This document shows, one piece after another, positions 10,790 through 22,900 of a DNA stretch of 64,000 bases. A model generated the notes under the pieces. That model saw only the letters and a list, made by a program, of their open reading frames with translations. It made no database searches and was not told the DNA's origin. Origin of the DNA: Isoetes taiwanensis (Eukaryota > Streptophyta > Lycopodiopsida > Isoetales > Isoetaceae); the NCBI GenBank assembly GCA_021234155.1, contig JAJEKV010000019.1, positions 126,001-190,000 on the forward strand. Reading direction: 5' to 3'. Each line of letters begins with the position of its first letter. Position 1 is the stretch's first letter. The translations under genes and the position numbers were made by a program.

Positions 10790-10870
10790 TCCGTATAACA
10801 TAAAAAAAAAAAAAATACAAAGTCGCGAGAAGCTAGGCTTCTAAGAAAGAAATGGACTAAGAGATTAAAC

Positions 10871-11790
10871 TTATAAAGCCATTGCATTAAGAAATATTAT
10901 ACATATGAAAAAACACAAAGGCACTTCGGCCTTTTTACGGGGGTCTTTCTTCTTGTTGTATTCACCATAAAATTTTGACCATAGTACTCGGGATCCCTTA
11001 TCGTAAGGCGATTTTAAAAGCATGTCCTTGGGCATGCCGATCACCCGCTTGGCATGTATTCTTCGCAAAGGCTGCGAGTCCTCGAGCAGGCCCGACACCA
11101 ACTGCTTCCGAAGCCATTTGAAGAGCATTTAAGGCGGTTGCTTGAATTACGTGGCGGTATGATGTATCGCACCACACTCTTGCGAGAATCTCTCTCCACG
11201 AGCACGGCAAATGGGAGGCGGAATGACCATCTCGGTGCTCTTACGATGCTTCTTAATCTCGTGGCTCTTTAATACCGGGCTTTGTCTTCGCTTAGGCCTC
11301 TACCCTCACCCACCCGGCATTTGGAGCACATTTGCTTTCGGCCCGACTCTTCGGCGCCTCCTCACCCGGCATCTGCGGGCTGTTCCTCGGTAGACTCTTA
11401 CGGCCGTCTCCTCACATTCACAGTAAGCCTTCCCCTTTACGGCGTTGGGCCTCCTCCTCGATTTGAAGGTCTGGCACCTCCCACGGGAGGAGCAGGGAGG
11501 GGCGAGGGAAAACAGAAAAGCGGCTGCCCAATAAGTAATCGGCATCATATTACGCTCGCCCGGTCTCACATTTTCATCCTCGTGTCTCGAGGCGGTGCAC
11601 CTCCCTACTTACTCGGGGCTGCTTCTCCCTTGATACGTCATGCAGTTTCTTTTCGGGTCTTACGGTAGGCATGAATGCGAGGAGGAGAATCTCTATCGAG
11701 AGACGGTGAGTCGGATGAAGAAGGCGGACTAATGTAATCACCGGCCTTACACCACGGATGGATCCTTGCGGTTTGCTTAGTTCTTGCCAT
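10871..11790 (-). CDS. Histone H3 homologue carried by E1, frame-disrupted, with inserted N-terminal tail
   Basis: The ATG at 11790 gives MARTKQTAR, identical to the start of canonical histone H3, then departs (IHPWCKAGDY) into a long Ser/Pro/Arg tail; the lysine that would be K9 is missing. Further on, VLKSHEIKKHRKSTEMVI (about 11225-11275) matches the H3 alpha-N region (VALREIRKYQKSTELLI). REILARV and ALNALQMASEAVGVG match REIAQDF and AVAALQEACEAYLVG. LLEDSQPLRRIHAKRVIGMPKD (about 11020-11085) matches [21 protein letters not shown]. So alpha-N, alpha-1, alpha-2, loop 2 and alpha-3 are all present, followed by a basic C-terminal extension to 10871. At least two frameshifts lie inside the fold and more in the tail. 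I see no introns that would absorb them. A TATA-like box is at 11810-11818. Homology is confident; whether it is active is unknown. Confidence 0.8.
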
Positions 11791-11913
11791 GGCTTCTCGG
11801 CGGATGGCGCTTTATACTCTGAACAGCGACAAAAATAGACAACTGGCGGGGAGATAAATAGTAAAAAGCGAGAAGTTAAAGTAAAATATGATGGTAGCGT
11901 TTTTAAATAATTG

Positions 11914-11973
11914 TACGGAACCCTAAAAAAATATCGGACAAAATACGGAACCCTAAAAAACATCGGACAAAAA
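11914..11973. repeat. Tandem 30-bp repeat upstream of the H3 homologue
   Basis: TACGGAACCCTAAAAAA followed by ATCGGACAAAA occurs twice, 30 bp apart. Confidence 0.8.
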
Positions 11974-12000
11974 CACAAATAAAAACCGAGATTCAAAGCG

Positions 12001-12660
12001 CTAGCCGATAGACAATTTCTTGTTGATCGCGAACTCACTAAACTTTACATTTCCCTCTTGCACGTAACCAACCCTAATGCCATCAATAAAATAATGGAAG
12101 TCGCCGGCAATTTCCTCTGTCTCCATTAGCACTCTTAGCTCGATAATGGCCATTAAACTTTCCATGGTGGCCGTTATAAATGACTTCCTCCCTCTCCATA
12201 CTCGAATATCCACCGCGATCGGAGTGTCTATTATGGTCCTCAAAGCGGCTCCCCAAAAAAGTTGTGCGACCTCTCTTTTTGTTTCCTTCGTTCTAGTTGA
12301 CAATTAGCGTATAAATATTGTTTTGGAAGAAAGTATCGAACTTAAAGGAGGACTTAACTACGCGGACCTACGTTAGTTGACCGGATGATTCGTGGAATCG
12401 AACATCCCAGTCGGAACCAAAAATAAGCCATCCACAAAATAAAATGGGGGAGAAAGCACGATATATGTCTTGAGCTTTTTCGAACTTCTGCGCCATCCGG
12501 AATATGTTAGCAAATACCTCAAGCGGTGTGAAGATTTTGAAACTCATCCTCACGCCTCGTTTTTGGACATTCCCGCTTGCACCTCGTCGACCATGCATTT
12601 CTTCATTGCAATTACATTGTTCTCATTAGTGCGTGGCTTACAAAGTTCACTTAAAGGGGC
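12001..12660 (-). CDS. Unrecognised E1 gene, probably two exons or frameshifted
   Basis: Two open stretches follow in order on the minus strand. The first (12598-12368) includes TPLEVFANIFRMAQKFEKAQ and is preceded in other frames by NENNVIAMKKCMVDEVQAG. The second (about 12290-12001) includes REVAQLFWGAALRTIIDTP and ends GDFHYFIDGIRVGY...VKFSEFAINKKLSIG, stop. A CAACTAG splice acceptor could precede the second stretch. Start codon not located. The C-terminal GxF...DGIxxG...VKxxEFA pattern weakly resembles the gene-fragment exon at 32612-32911. Function unknown. Confidence 0.4.
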
Positions 12661-12915
12661 AATTCAATAGGCCTCAAGCTCGGTTTCACGACCTTTACGT
12701 TATAATCATGTCAGTAAAAACCGGATGCCTATACCCCCAAGGTCACGGCATCCATACCTTGAAAAGGACAATTCCGATGTCTATGTGATACCCGCGACAA
12801 GTACACTACTAATACTTTCGGCGGAATGACATCCACGACGCCCGATAAACATAAACACGCACAATAAATTTGTTTGTAAAACGCGTGTCAACGAAAAGAA
12901 ATGAAAAGATAAGAA

Positions 12916-12983
12916 GATCACACGACGCGAAACTATCTCTCACGCAGATTAAGTAGGCGGCGGCTAGCCGGCGTCGTGTGATC
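12916..12983. repeat. E1 inverted motif pair, best example
   Basis: GATCACACGACGC (12916-12928) and GCGTCGTGTGATC (12971-12983) are perfect reverse complements, 42 bp apart, upstream of the gene at 12001-12660. Confidence 0.85.
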
Positions 12984-13646
12984 CGCGTTTAAGGTGGTTA
13001 CCATTTGCGGGCAATTTTGGGAATTTGTTTTTGGTGGAGATTAGCTCTTTGGCCATATCGAAGGGGTATATGCATGTCGTATTGTTATACTTTCCACTTT
13101 CAGGCCGCTAGAATTCAACTTGAACTCTTTTATCCTACCTATCAATGTGTCCACGTCGTCTGATCGCCTTTGTCGCTTAACTCTATGCTGCGCCCCTCGT
13201 TGATGGCAGCATACTCACCCACGAACCTATTGAGACAAAACCTCCCACTTCTTGACCTTGGGAGTTACGTAAATGGGGCAAGAACACAGAAATTACGGGG
13301 AGACATGGATTGCGGATGAGGAGTGAAGGCGGAGAGGATGCTGCATAGAAGGCTGAGGAGTGATGATGTCTGTTTGGCGCCAAAAATTTGACAAAGGGGG
13401 AGTTGGTGGCCTGACAAGATGGGCGGTCAAAGTCACCATTATTTGGGCGGCGGCGACTCAAAAAAATACGGGCCATTAAAATGGTTGCAATAAAAAGCCA
13501 GGCATCCCCTATGAAAATCGCCATGTGGATGCCAAGTAAGCCCGCTCATCCTTCTACACGCCAAGTATCTTGACTTTTCGTAAAAAGGCATAGAAACTAC
13601 GATTGGTCCCCCGAACCTGGCGTGGAAATCTTTAGCCCAAGATAAG
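12984..13646. other. E1 right sub-terminal region, no gene supported
   Basis: A 113-codon minus-strand open frame (13183-13524) lacks recognisable features and overlaps low-complexity sequence. I treat the stretch as non-coding sub-terminal DNA. Confidence 0.4.
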
Positions 13647-13677
13647 GGCCATTTCGGACCCCAAATCCGCCCTAATG
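13647..13677 (-). repeat. E1 right terminal inverted repeat
   Basis: Reverse complement of 133-164, ending CCGCCCTAATG directly against the copy-1 flank ATCATGAATTA. Confidence 0.9.
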
Positions 13678-16600
13678 ATCATGAATTATTTACGTGATGA
13701 ATAATACTTTTAAGAAATATTCTGAATTGTCAATAATTAGGAACATTTTGGAAGTTATTTTACTATTTTGGCCACTTTAAAGATAGAAATAAATATGCCA
13801 ATGGAGAAATTTAACTTCACATGACTATAAATTTTGCCTCTCTTTTTTAATAAGTTTTGCACTTCTATCCAAAAGCTTTCTTTGAAGTAACAAAATATCT
13901 AAACTATCGTGGAGCACAATCAAGCTTTGCAAAATCGGTGAAGTAATCCCTCTCTTGATTTTCTTGAGCTTTGGAAAGTCTATGTGCTTTGTACAACCAT
14001 ATCAATTCACACTTACTCGATCTCATATCTCTCCCTCAAATATCTTGAACCAATTTCATAATGAAAGGCTTGAAAGGCATTACCCTGGAAAGCATTACCC
14101 TCGAAATAAAAAATAAATTACGAACAAATATAAACGAGAAGTTTGAATGGACTTACAATTTGCAATTTAGTGAATGCTCTTCGCTTAAATATTGTTTCTC
14201 TTTCCATGTCGTGGGACCATAGAGATCTTTGCACCTTTATTTCCACTCCTCCTTTCTTGAAGATCTAGCACATCCCCTTCCAATGACAAGCAATATTATT
14301 TTGGCAAGCCCTCTTCACTTCATAAGGGCCTCTACTGGAAGGTTGCATTGTAATATATGGGCCTATAGAAATCACAAAATCATCAGCTCCTTCCTGTCAA
14401 GTATGATAGAAGATAATCTTCCATTGAAAGACAAGCTGAGAATCAACAAGAGTTTGAGTTTGAACCATCCAAAACCCAAGAAGACTTCGAGACTTTCAAA
14501 AAAATAATACGATAAAAGTATACTTACGTGCTCGATTTCTTGATTTGGATTGCACAGCCTCCATGAAATTGAAGGTCGAAAGGATCCAAAGTTTTAGCAT
14601 CTTGTTAGATTAGTGTTTTATTTTTTATTTTATTTTATTTTATTTTTTTGAATTTCTCATGGGGAAATCCTCAACTAATTGAAGGAGGAGGAAAATTTGA
14701 GCATCAAAGTTAGTTTCCTATTTAGGTCGAGAAGTTCTGCATGCAATGCAAAAGGGAAAAAAAAAGGAGGGGGGGCGGGGGCTGCTAGAGTACTAGGGCA
14801 AACCCTTATTCAATACAAATTTGCGATGGGTAAAAGATTGAAAAAAATGCTGATTGTACCTTCAATTCGATTGGTGGAGCATTTCTTACTCGAAAAACTA
14901 TATAGACCTTTAATTTAGAGTTCTAAAGGGTAAGTATTTTAGTCAGAGCATCTACAACATCCTTATAGTGGGAGGTTTATAAAATTAGTGATGTTCTAGA
15001 GTGATTTCAAACGAATTAGTTTCCCAAACAAAAGAATCATGCAGTATCCTTAAACGTGTCGAACATTGAATTTCTATCATATATTCTAAGTCAACACATC
15101 AAAAAAATAATACTTTGGCCATTTGCAGGTCACAATAGACAACTAGACTAGCAACATTTTCCAGAAACACAAGGTCAACACACCTAGCCGTGAACTTCAA
15201 TGACTATTCAATGTCCTTATTTATTAAAATGATGAAAAAACATTGTATTTTTTTCTTATGTAGTGCTTTATTCACAAAGTAGAACATAAAATTTTGTTGC
15301 CATTCATAAGGGAACTTGGAGATGCCTTAAGTTTTTGTACTTAAAGTCTTGTTCCAACAGGACATCAATATACACCATGAATATTTGAAGCTAAATTCAT
15401 AGAATATCGAACGTGAGATGCCCCCATTTCCATCTAATGTGTAGTACAATGGAGGTTCCCATTTATCTAAATACCTTTAATGCCGACCACAAAAAATATT
15501 TGCATGGAGCGATAATAACTTCATCTATGTCCAAGTTATGATTTCAAATTCCAAAACATGGATTAACCTAAATTGCTCCAGGATGGCCTATTAACTGCTT
15601 TAACAAGGGAATTACGGTTCCAAGATGTTATGTAGAATGGCATGGGGGAAGCAATTCTTGCTGCCCCCATGACCTGCAGAATCAGGGAGTGTCGTAGCTA
15701 CTACGTCAAGGTAAGGGAGACCGGATTCTACAGGTTTTGGAGGGGTGATTTGTCATTCTTGGCAAGAATGATTCAAGAAGATGCAAGAATGCAGACCCAC
15801 TTACCTTGACTGTTATTGAATGGTTATCATTCAATGGATTTAGTTTAAGCTTCCATGAGTTTAATATAAATGGATAAAGTTGCCAACAAAGACACAACCA
15901 TATAGTTTGCAATGGTTTACAAATTGTATGGCTTTGCAAGTTGTTGTTTATGGGTTTCATGGATTGGAAACCATTGTGTATTTGGGAGCAAAATTTAGGC
16001 CATTTTTGTATCGCGTGTATTTTAGTTGGGATAGGCAGCGAGATTCTTTGGAGGAATATTTTGGCAAGTATGAGCCTTGTTTAGCTGGGTCGTGGCATGT
16101 TGGCCTGGATGTAAGGAGCTTCTATTTCGGTGCGTTCTTATCCCTTTGTAATTGTGTCAATTTTTTGGCTGCTTGCGGTTGCGCCTTCAATCCAGCAAGA
16201 ATTGCTTCTGAAGATGATTTATACAATTTTCTTTTTGCTTAAATCTGACAACTAGGGTTGAACTGGCCATTATTTTTGTTATTGTTTTGTTTCAGGATCC
16301 CCTATAATTATTGGCCAGATTTGAGGATGGCTAGGCTGGATTTGCTGGGTCTGTTTCGTATCTGACCTAATCTTCTGCCGAAATAAGTGTTTTATGCAGG
16401 AAAGCTTTAGGCAGGGAGAAAACTTTAGTCGCCCTTTGTTCAGATGTAACTTTAGGTTATTTTGAATAGCATATTTTGAGTAGGTGCTTGCTTTTGTTGC
16501 AAATAATGCTAGAGTTAGATAGATATGGCAGGAGTTGCGACTGTTTTGGATTCCCTAAGGTGAAACCAAATGCCTTAAAATAGTATGGACTTCAACATTT

Positions 16601-18985
16601 GAAAATTCATTTTTTGCAAACTTGTTCTCTACTTCTATACTACTGACCTATTGCTTAGGAACAGATTGGTCTATCCATTCAGAATGATTTTTAAAAAGGG
16701 GAATTTTGGTTGTTGCTCCTTGTGCTTCCAAGAAATTGTAAGAAGTTGTTACCTAGTTTTATAAGAAATATCTTCTATTTTAAAATGTTGGCGAAGTTTT
16801 TATTTGTCATAGTGAGTCCTTGTTCGAGATGATGTTTTATTTTGTAGAAGGGTTGCTTACATGTGGTAGAATAGATGAATGGAAGGTCTACAACTTGCAG
16901 ATTATGAACCTTAGAATGTTGGACGCCTTAAGGAGCGCGCACAAAGATATCATATATGATTTTAATTTTTTGGCTTTGTGGAAATGCTTGGATTCGATTC
17001 CAAGAAGCCATTTGCTGGTAGTCTCTCTGACTATGAATTTGAGGCAAATGTTGTTTGTTGTGAAAAGTAGATTAAGGTTGATTGTCAGAAAGTTATGTTT
17101 TTGTATTCATTAAAATTAACCATTATGTATTCAATGAATGAGCTTATTTTTTTATTAGGCGTATTTTTATACTATTGACATTCTAGCTTTAGGGTTCTCA
17201 TCATGGCTCTAGGATTTAGCCTCAAATGGCATTTTCTTGGTTGGTGGTCCTAGCCAAATGGGCCAGGATTTAGCTATAAAGCAAGATATTCTCGCTTGTA
17301 TAAAAGGACGATAATGTAAAATGTAAAATAACGATGTGCATTGATGCATAACAATAACATTATTGAGAATTTGCTGATCTGCTCCTTGCAGTGTGAATAG
17401 GAAAAATCGTCGCCAGGTTATTTCATCAACAAATTTCTGTTGTTGGTCGGGTGCAAAAACGCGGCTAAAAATTTTTGAAAAGCCAGAATAGCATATGCCA
17501 ACTATTTTTTCGTAAAAAATTTTCCGCGCAGAGAATTTGAGCGCATACCCAAGTGGGCGGTTCTTTGCCACTCGCCCAGTGGCTTTTGCGGGAAATTCTT
17601 TGCCGGAAGATCTTCTAAATTCCTATCCATCTATTTTCATCTGTTGAGTATTGGTTGTCTTTGCTTTTAGCCATGGATTTATTTTGGGTTTAAAATGAGG
17701 CCTATATGAGTTGCAAAAAATGCAGATAGTACGTTTCTACACTCCTTACATCATAGAGTCCCTATCAAAGGACTTATATTAATATACAAATATATGGCCC
17801 AATCACCATGTTTGATAGGCTTGATCGTGGTACATGGTGCATCTTTTCCATATGACAATCAATAGTCGGTCAAACTTTATCAAAGCGCCTCGGTGAGTTA
17901 GAAGCCCTTAGTCTTGAGAAAATTGTTGTCGGATCCGGTCTATGAATGCAGTTTCAATCCCCGGTACCTTCAAATCTGCATTAAATCTTGTCTTTTCTGC
18001 TTTCGGCTGCACTTTTTGTATTAACCACGAGAACTATATTATGAGCAAGACTTTTGAGCAAGGCATGGAACAATTACATTTCAAGTTGCTTTCTAGTAGA
18101 TTCTAAATTCGATTGTGCTTTTGATAATCCATCTTCCAAACACTTCTTTTCCTCAAGATCCGCAAAGAAGTCCCATTAGTTTCTCATAATTAAGCCACAA
18201 GCAAGATGCTCAGGGGAATGTACCTTGGAGAGACCACAATTTAGAGCTTACGAACCTCTCTAATTCCATTAGTTTTTTCAACTAGTAACTCTCTATCTTT
18301 GAGACAATTTTAATTTCTCTTGCAGTTGAGCCTAGTATTAAAAAGACCATAATTATTAGACCATAATAAATAAAATCTTGAAGGGGTTAATGAAATGGGC
18401 CAAGGAGAAGAATGCTCCTCGGGAGTATGGACATTTTTATATCTCAAACATCAAGTCAAGCAAATGCAATTACTATTTCTCCCTCCCAACAAATTGGTAA
18501 ATAAATGTTCAATGCGAACTTTGTCCACCAAATTTTCTTGAATGATCTTTATTATTATATTAACTTAATTTTACCACTCTATACATCAAATAGAAACGTT
18601 TTGGCATTGACTTGATTGTCTAAAGGTCGACTCACCGATAATGATGCTTTGGAAGCCTTAATCGGATATGCCCAATATTTTCTTTGATTGAAAGATTCTC
18701 GAAACTAACTCATTCTTGGCAAATTATCTAGATAATCACTATGGCTTAAGTCGCTTCTAATGGACAAAGTGCAAGATATAACTGAAGTATGGAGCAAATG
18801 TTTTTTACCTTCTCAGCAGTAAGGGAAAAGATCCTTTCCTCCAAATCAGATTTACCAAGCTCAGAACGGTGCATCTGTGCTTTTTGCTGTGCAATTGTTG
18901 TTTCCAGGTCTTCTTTCTCACTTGCATGTTTCTGTAGCTTATGAAGGTCAGTTTATCAATGCATAAAGGTGCTACTGGTGCTAAG
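13678..18985. repeat. Segmental duplication copy 1, right part
   Basis: Matches 33002-38415 throughout, with many small indels. The match stops at about 18985, after GTGCTACTGG (the corresponding bases end near 38408). Landmarks shared by both copies include the ATTTTATTTTATTTT run (about 14621 and 33961) and the decayed or intact LRRC45 3' exons. Plus-strand open frames here (15880-16242, 16820-17113) have counterparts in copy 2, but I do not recognise their products. Confidence 0.9.
17873..18943 (-). pseudogene. Decayed copy of LRRC45 3' exons
   Basis: Corresponds to exons 19-23 of the LRRC45 gene (37286-38361) with the same order and intron positions, but with indels that break the frame. 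For example, the copy of exon 23 has CGCCTCGGTGAG where the intact gene has CGCCTCAGCTGAG. There is no promoter and no exons 1-18, because the duplication breakpoint (about 18985) falls in intron 18. Confidence 0.85.
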
Positions 18986-19936
18986 GCCCCCAAAATTGAA
19001 TTAGTATGATCTTTTTCTAATGGTTTCATAGTAAAAAACAACTTCTAAAATCAATACCGGTATGTGGGCCAAAAAGTTTACAAACCATGTCTAGTTATAC
19101 AATATAGTTCATCAATGCAATTTAATAATATGACATACAAATAGTGTTTCTTCGCATGGTATTGAAAGATGATAATTTATAGCTAGTTTTTATGACAACT
19201 TGAATATATGATATGTGCTACTACTTAATTTATCAAGTTTATCGGAATGATATTTGATCACATCTATTATCCCTGGTTTATTGACATTGTAATTTTACGT
19301 GCATAATTAGCATGATATTTTACAGGGATTAATCATCTTTGTTATTTTAGTGCATAATTATAATGGTATTTTGTAGTCAATAAAACTATGCTTGGTTTAG
19401 ATATACCAATATGATTTTTCTTCCATGATACGAATACAATTAAATAATGTTGTAAATATATCTAATTTTGAATGCATAGTATTCAAGCTTATAGCGTAAT
19501 AAAAATTGAGGGTTCAATGTGATTTTTTTTACATGGTTCTAAATTGTGATATCTCCTAGTATATTTCAGCATATAGTTCATTTGAGCTTTTTTTTTTTTT
19601 TTTTAATCCAAGTTTTCTTATTATCGGTGTTTTGATATATGAGAGATTACAAAAGCCAAAGATGCTTAAATTTTTTTCCATTAAATTTTACTATCAGAGT
19701 ACAATAATATCAAGCATACACCTCTTTCCATAACCTGAAAAGGGTAAACTTGAGTTGTCATTTTTTTCTGTATGAACATTAAGTATAGTTTTATTGCACA
19801 ACAATACCCCCTTGCTTGGAGTAAACACATTATTATTCTCCTTCGTTGGCTCTGTCAGATGGTAGCTACAATGAGCACCAGGCGTCACATATAGGAGCTA
19901 ATATTTTTAAAATTGTAAGATAAATGTATTGAAGGC
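18986..19936. other. AT-rich stretch without a supported gene
   Basis: Unique sequence between the duplication breakpoint and the last visible exon of the neighbouring minus-strand gene. It contains a T15 run near 19590. It may be 3' flank or intron. Confidence 0.4.
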
Positions 19937-19940
19937 AAAC

Positions 19941-22900
19941 CTTGCAGTCCATGTTTTCTGAAAGGTAATCAGCAAGGGATGTCAAACACTTTCTTCCCAG
20001 CAAATCGTTTGAGTACATATCTGGAGGCATATTATGAACATGAAATGCTCTAAGGTCTGAGGAATGAGAACCTACAGCAGTAAAGATACTTCAGAAATCA
20101 AAATTCGATCTTCCAAAATCTAAAATCATCTTGTACCTTTGGACAATTACTCCCTGCCTGTGCATTCTGTTCTTCTGCATACATCCTTCTAATAAGGTTT
20201 TTGAGGAATGGAACATATGTCTCCAACTTCCGCAGATTCTTTACAATCAAACCCCAAAATGCCCCTTTTCTGTGCATGTGAAGCAACTCCTGTGTAGGTC
20301 CGTGGCAGAATGGTGGAAATCAATCCCATTTTGAGGACGACGAAATCAAATTTTTACTTCCACCTGACCTATAGCATTTGATCTTTTAAACGACAACCTC
20401 AATAAATTAGACTCTGTAATTCCAGTTATGGGCATGAAGGTAAATGCATAATAATCTACGAAATCGTAAACAATGCAGACCAATTGGCTGTATAACAGAT
20501 GCAAAGTCCTTTCTTGCAGCCTGGCAGACCAAGTGAGGCCGTGGTAACCTGAGAGAAGCCAAAATCTGCTCTTATGCATTCATTTTTAAGCTTACAATCC
20601 GTGTAAGAAGACATCCATAAGAAAGGACATAAGAGACCGTGCTTTGTTGATTGTTCACCTGTTGGAGACAACGCTGAAAATAAGTTGGCAAGGTTTTCAG
20701 GCAGCCTATAAGATCCACACGTGGATGGAATCCTGGGGTGGAGGTGTTTCCTCCTACATAAATCATAGATAACTAGATCAGAATTTGTAGACCGATTTAA
20801 CGAATTATTCTAGTATTAGACACATAAATCATAGATAACTAGATCAGAATTTGTAGACCGATTTAACGAATTATTCTAGTATTAGAAGTAGGTTTAGGCC
20901 TGCTTTAAACCCTATCATGCAAAGACCGACATGTGAATAATTTTGCTTCCGTAATCTTCTGCCACTTGCCTTTTCCGTATAACTTAGATTATCAACTTCT
21001 AAGCCTAGACTGTAAATGTTTTGGAAAGTAACTTAGCAGATGACATACCATAGCAATCTGGTCTTCGATTATGTCCAATTGTTGTCCACCTAACTGCATT
21101 TGGTACCACAATGAAATGCATTCCTCTACTGCATAGATAACTAGATCAGAATTTGTAGACCGATTTAACGAATTATTCTAGTATTAGAAGCAGGTTTAGA
21201 CCTGCTTTAAACCCTGTCATGCAAAGACCGACATGTGAATAATTTTGCTTCCCTAATCTTCTGCCACTTGCCTTTTCCGTATAACTTAGATTATCAACTT
21301 CTAAGCCTAGACTGTAAATGTTTTGGAAAGTAACTTAGCAGATGACATACCATAACAATCTGGTCTTCGATTATGTCCAATTGTTGTCCACCTAACTGCA
21401 TTTGGTACCACAATGGAATGCATTCCTCTACTGCTTCATTTGCCAGCTCTATGACTTCTCCAGTCACTTGAGTTAGAATGGCAAGTTTCAAAAGCAATGC
21501 AAACATGCGCAGAGCCAACTAATGCACAGAACAGGGAAGAACAAGAATGTGCCCATGATATGAAAACAAAGTGATGAGATGGTCAGCAAATATAGCAATC
21601 AAACAGAGTTCTGTAAGAGTAATAGCAAATCAAGCTCACCTGATAGAATTGAGATCGTTTGTGTTCTGAGAAACTTAAAGGCAATAAGCATAATTTCTGG
21701 TTATACAATTTCGTTGCCCATCCAGAGCTTCTGCAGCTTTAAGTAATTCTTGCAGTCCATGAATCCGGCTCAAGTTTTTTAAAATCCTGCTAATCTGCTA
21801 TTGAGAACCTATTAAGAAAAAAAAAAAGAAAACAAAGGATTATGTTGTAGATTATACAATTTCATTTCTCCTTTCCTTCTGTCAGTCATGAGGTTTCAGA
21901 AATAAGACAAAATTGACAACAAAATCGACCAAAAATTTTGCATAGATATTGCTTACAGCCAAAATAAGAACTCAAACTGAACATTCTTTATTCAATCCAC
22001 TTAGTGAGCCGTACAAAAGGGTGCTTTCTCCCATCTGCAGAAAGCTTTGGGTCCACAAGCGCCAAAATAACAAGAGAGGTCCATAGCATGCCTCTAGTAG
22101 CATTAAACCATCCGCAATTAACAGGAAAAAAGTAAGGAGAAGCAAATCCTTACAACAATGTAAGATAGATTTAACATAGGAAGCATAGATTTAACAATGT
22201 GCTTCCAACAGCAGTCACAACAGAAAAATGATTCAAGTAAACGTACGTGCTTGAGCTCTAAACAACTGGATATTGCTCTAAAGAAACAAAAGTAAACTGA
22301 AAGGAACCAAATTGACAAAGAATTAACAAAGGATTTCGATAAGCCATGACATGATTGCTTTGAACTGTAACCTCATTTGATGACCTAACTTGTGCCTTCT
22401 TGGATCATGCACAAGCCCTACGATTTTTATTTGTTTGAATCCTGCAAACAACTCCTGCCATATCCTACCTATTTTTTATTTGCCCATGTTTTGCACTGCC
22501 TCGGATTCTGAAACCTACTTGGTCCAATTCACTCTTGGGATCTGAAACCGAATTTTAATATAAGAAGAAGAAGTCTTACCTTCAACTGATGTGATGCTGC
22601 TGCGATTACTAGACATAGCATCTCCAGGTGAGTAGCCGCGATCTGCTGCGGCGAAACCCTCGTGCCGAATACTGTGCCGCCATAGCCTGTTGTGTTTGTT
22701 TACAAGGTTCTCAAATAGTTCTTCTCAAATAGTTCTTCTCACAAACTCAAATGTTCTACATTATACTTCGAGAAATTGGTAGTGAGTACAATTCTGTGTT
22801 GCATTGCGGATCCATATACACTCAACTCTAGAAAATTGTCTCAAATTACCCACTTCAAATGGTTAAATCCTACCCAACATGCTCCATTTTATGAATTGTG

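Larger units (their letters stand above)
133..13677. mobile_element. E1: 13.5-kb DNA element with terminal inverted repeats and cargo genes
   Basis: The boundaries come from comparing the two duplication copies. Joining 132 to 13678 recreates the sequence at 33001/33002 exactly. The ends are inverted repeats of about 31 bp starting CATTAGGGCGGATTTGGGGT. No target-site duplication is visible. The left part carries plus-strand transposase-like sequence (about 2766-5250). The right part carries a minus-strand cassette of small genes: four coiled-coil paralogues, one unknown, a histone H3 homologue and another unknown. The superfamily is not assigned. Helitron is unlikely because the element has inverted termini and lacks a CTRR end. 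Frames are damaged, so this copy may be inactive, or the sequence may contain errors. Confidence 0.85.

Noticed and set aside
13183-13524. 113-codon frame starting MAIFIGDAWLFIATILMARI, like a signal peptide
   Set aside because: Only the hydrophobic start is suggestive. The rest is low complexity and there is no conserved promoter as in the other cargo genes.
133-13677. E1 as a Helitron, because it lacks a target duplication
   Set aside because: It has terminal inverted repeats, no 5' TC or 3' CTRR end, and the junction lies between T and A in the empty site rather than A and T.
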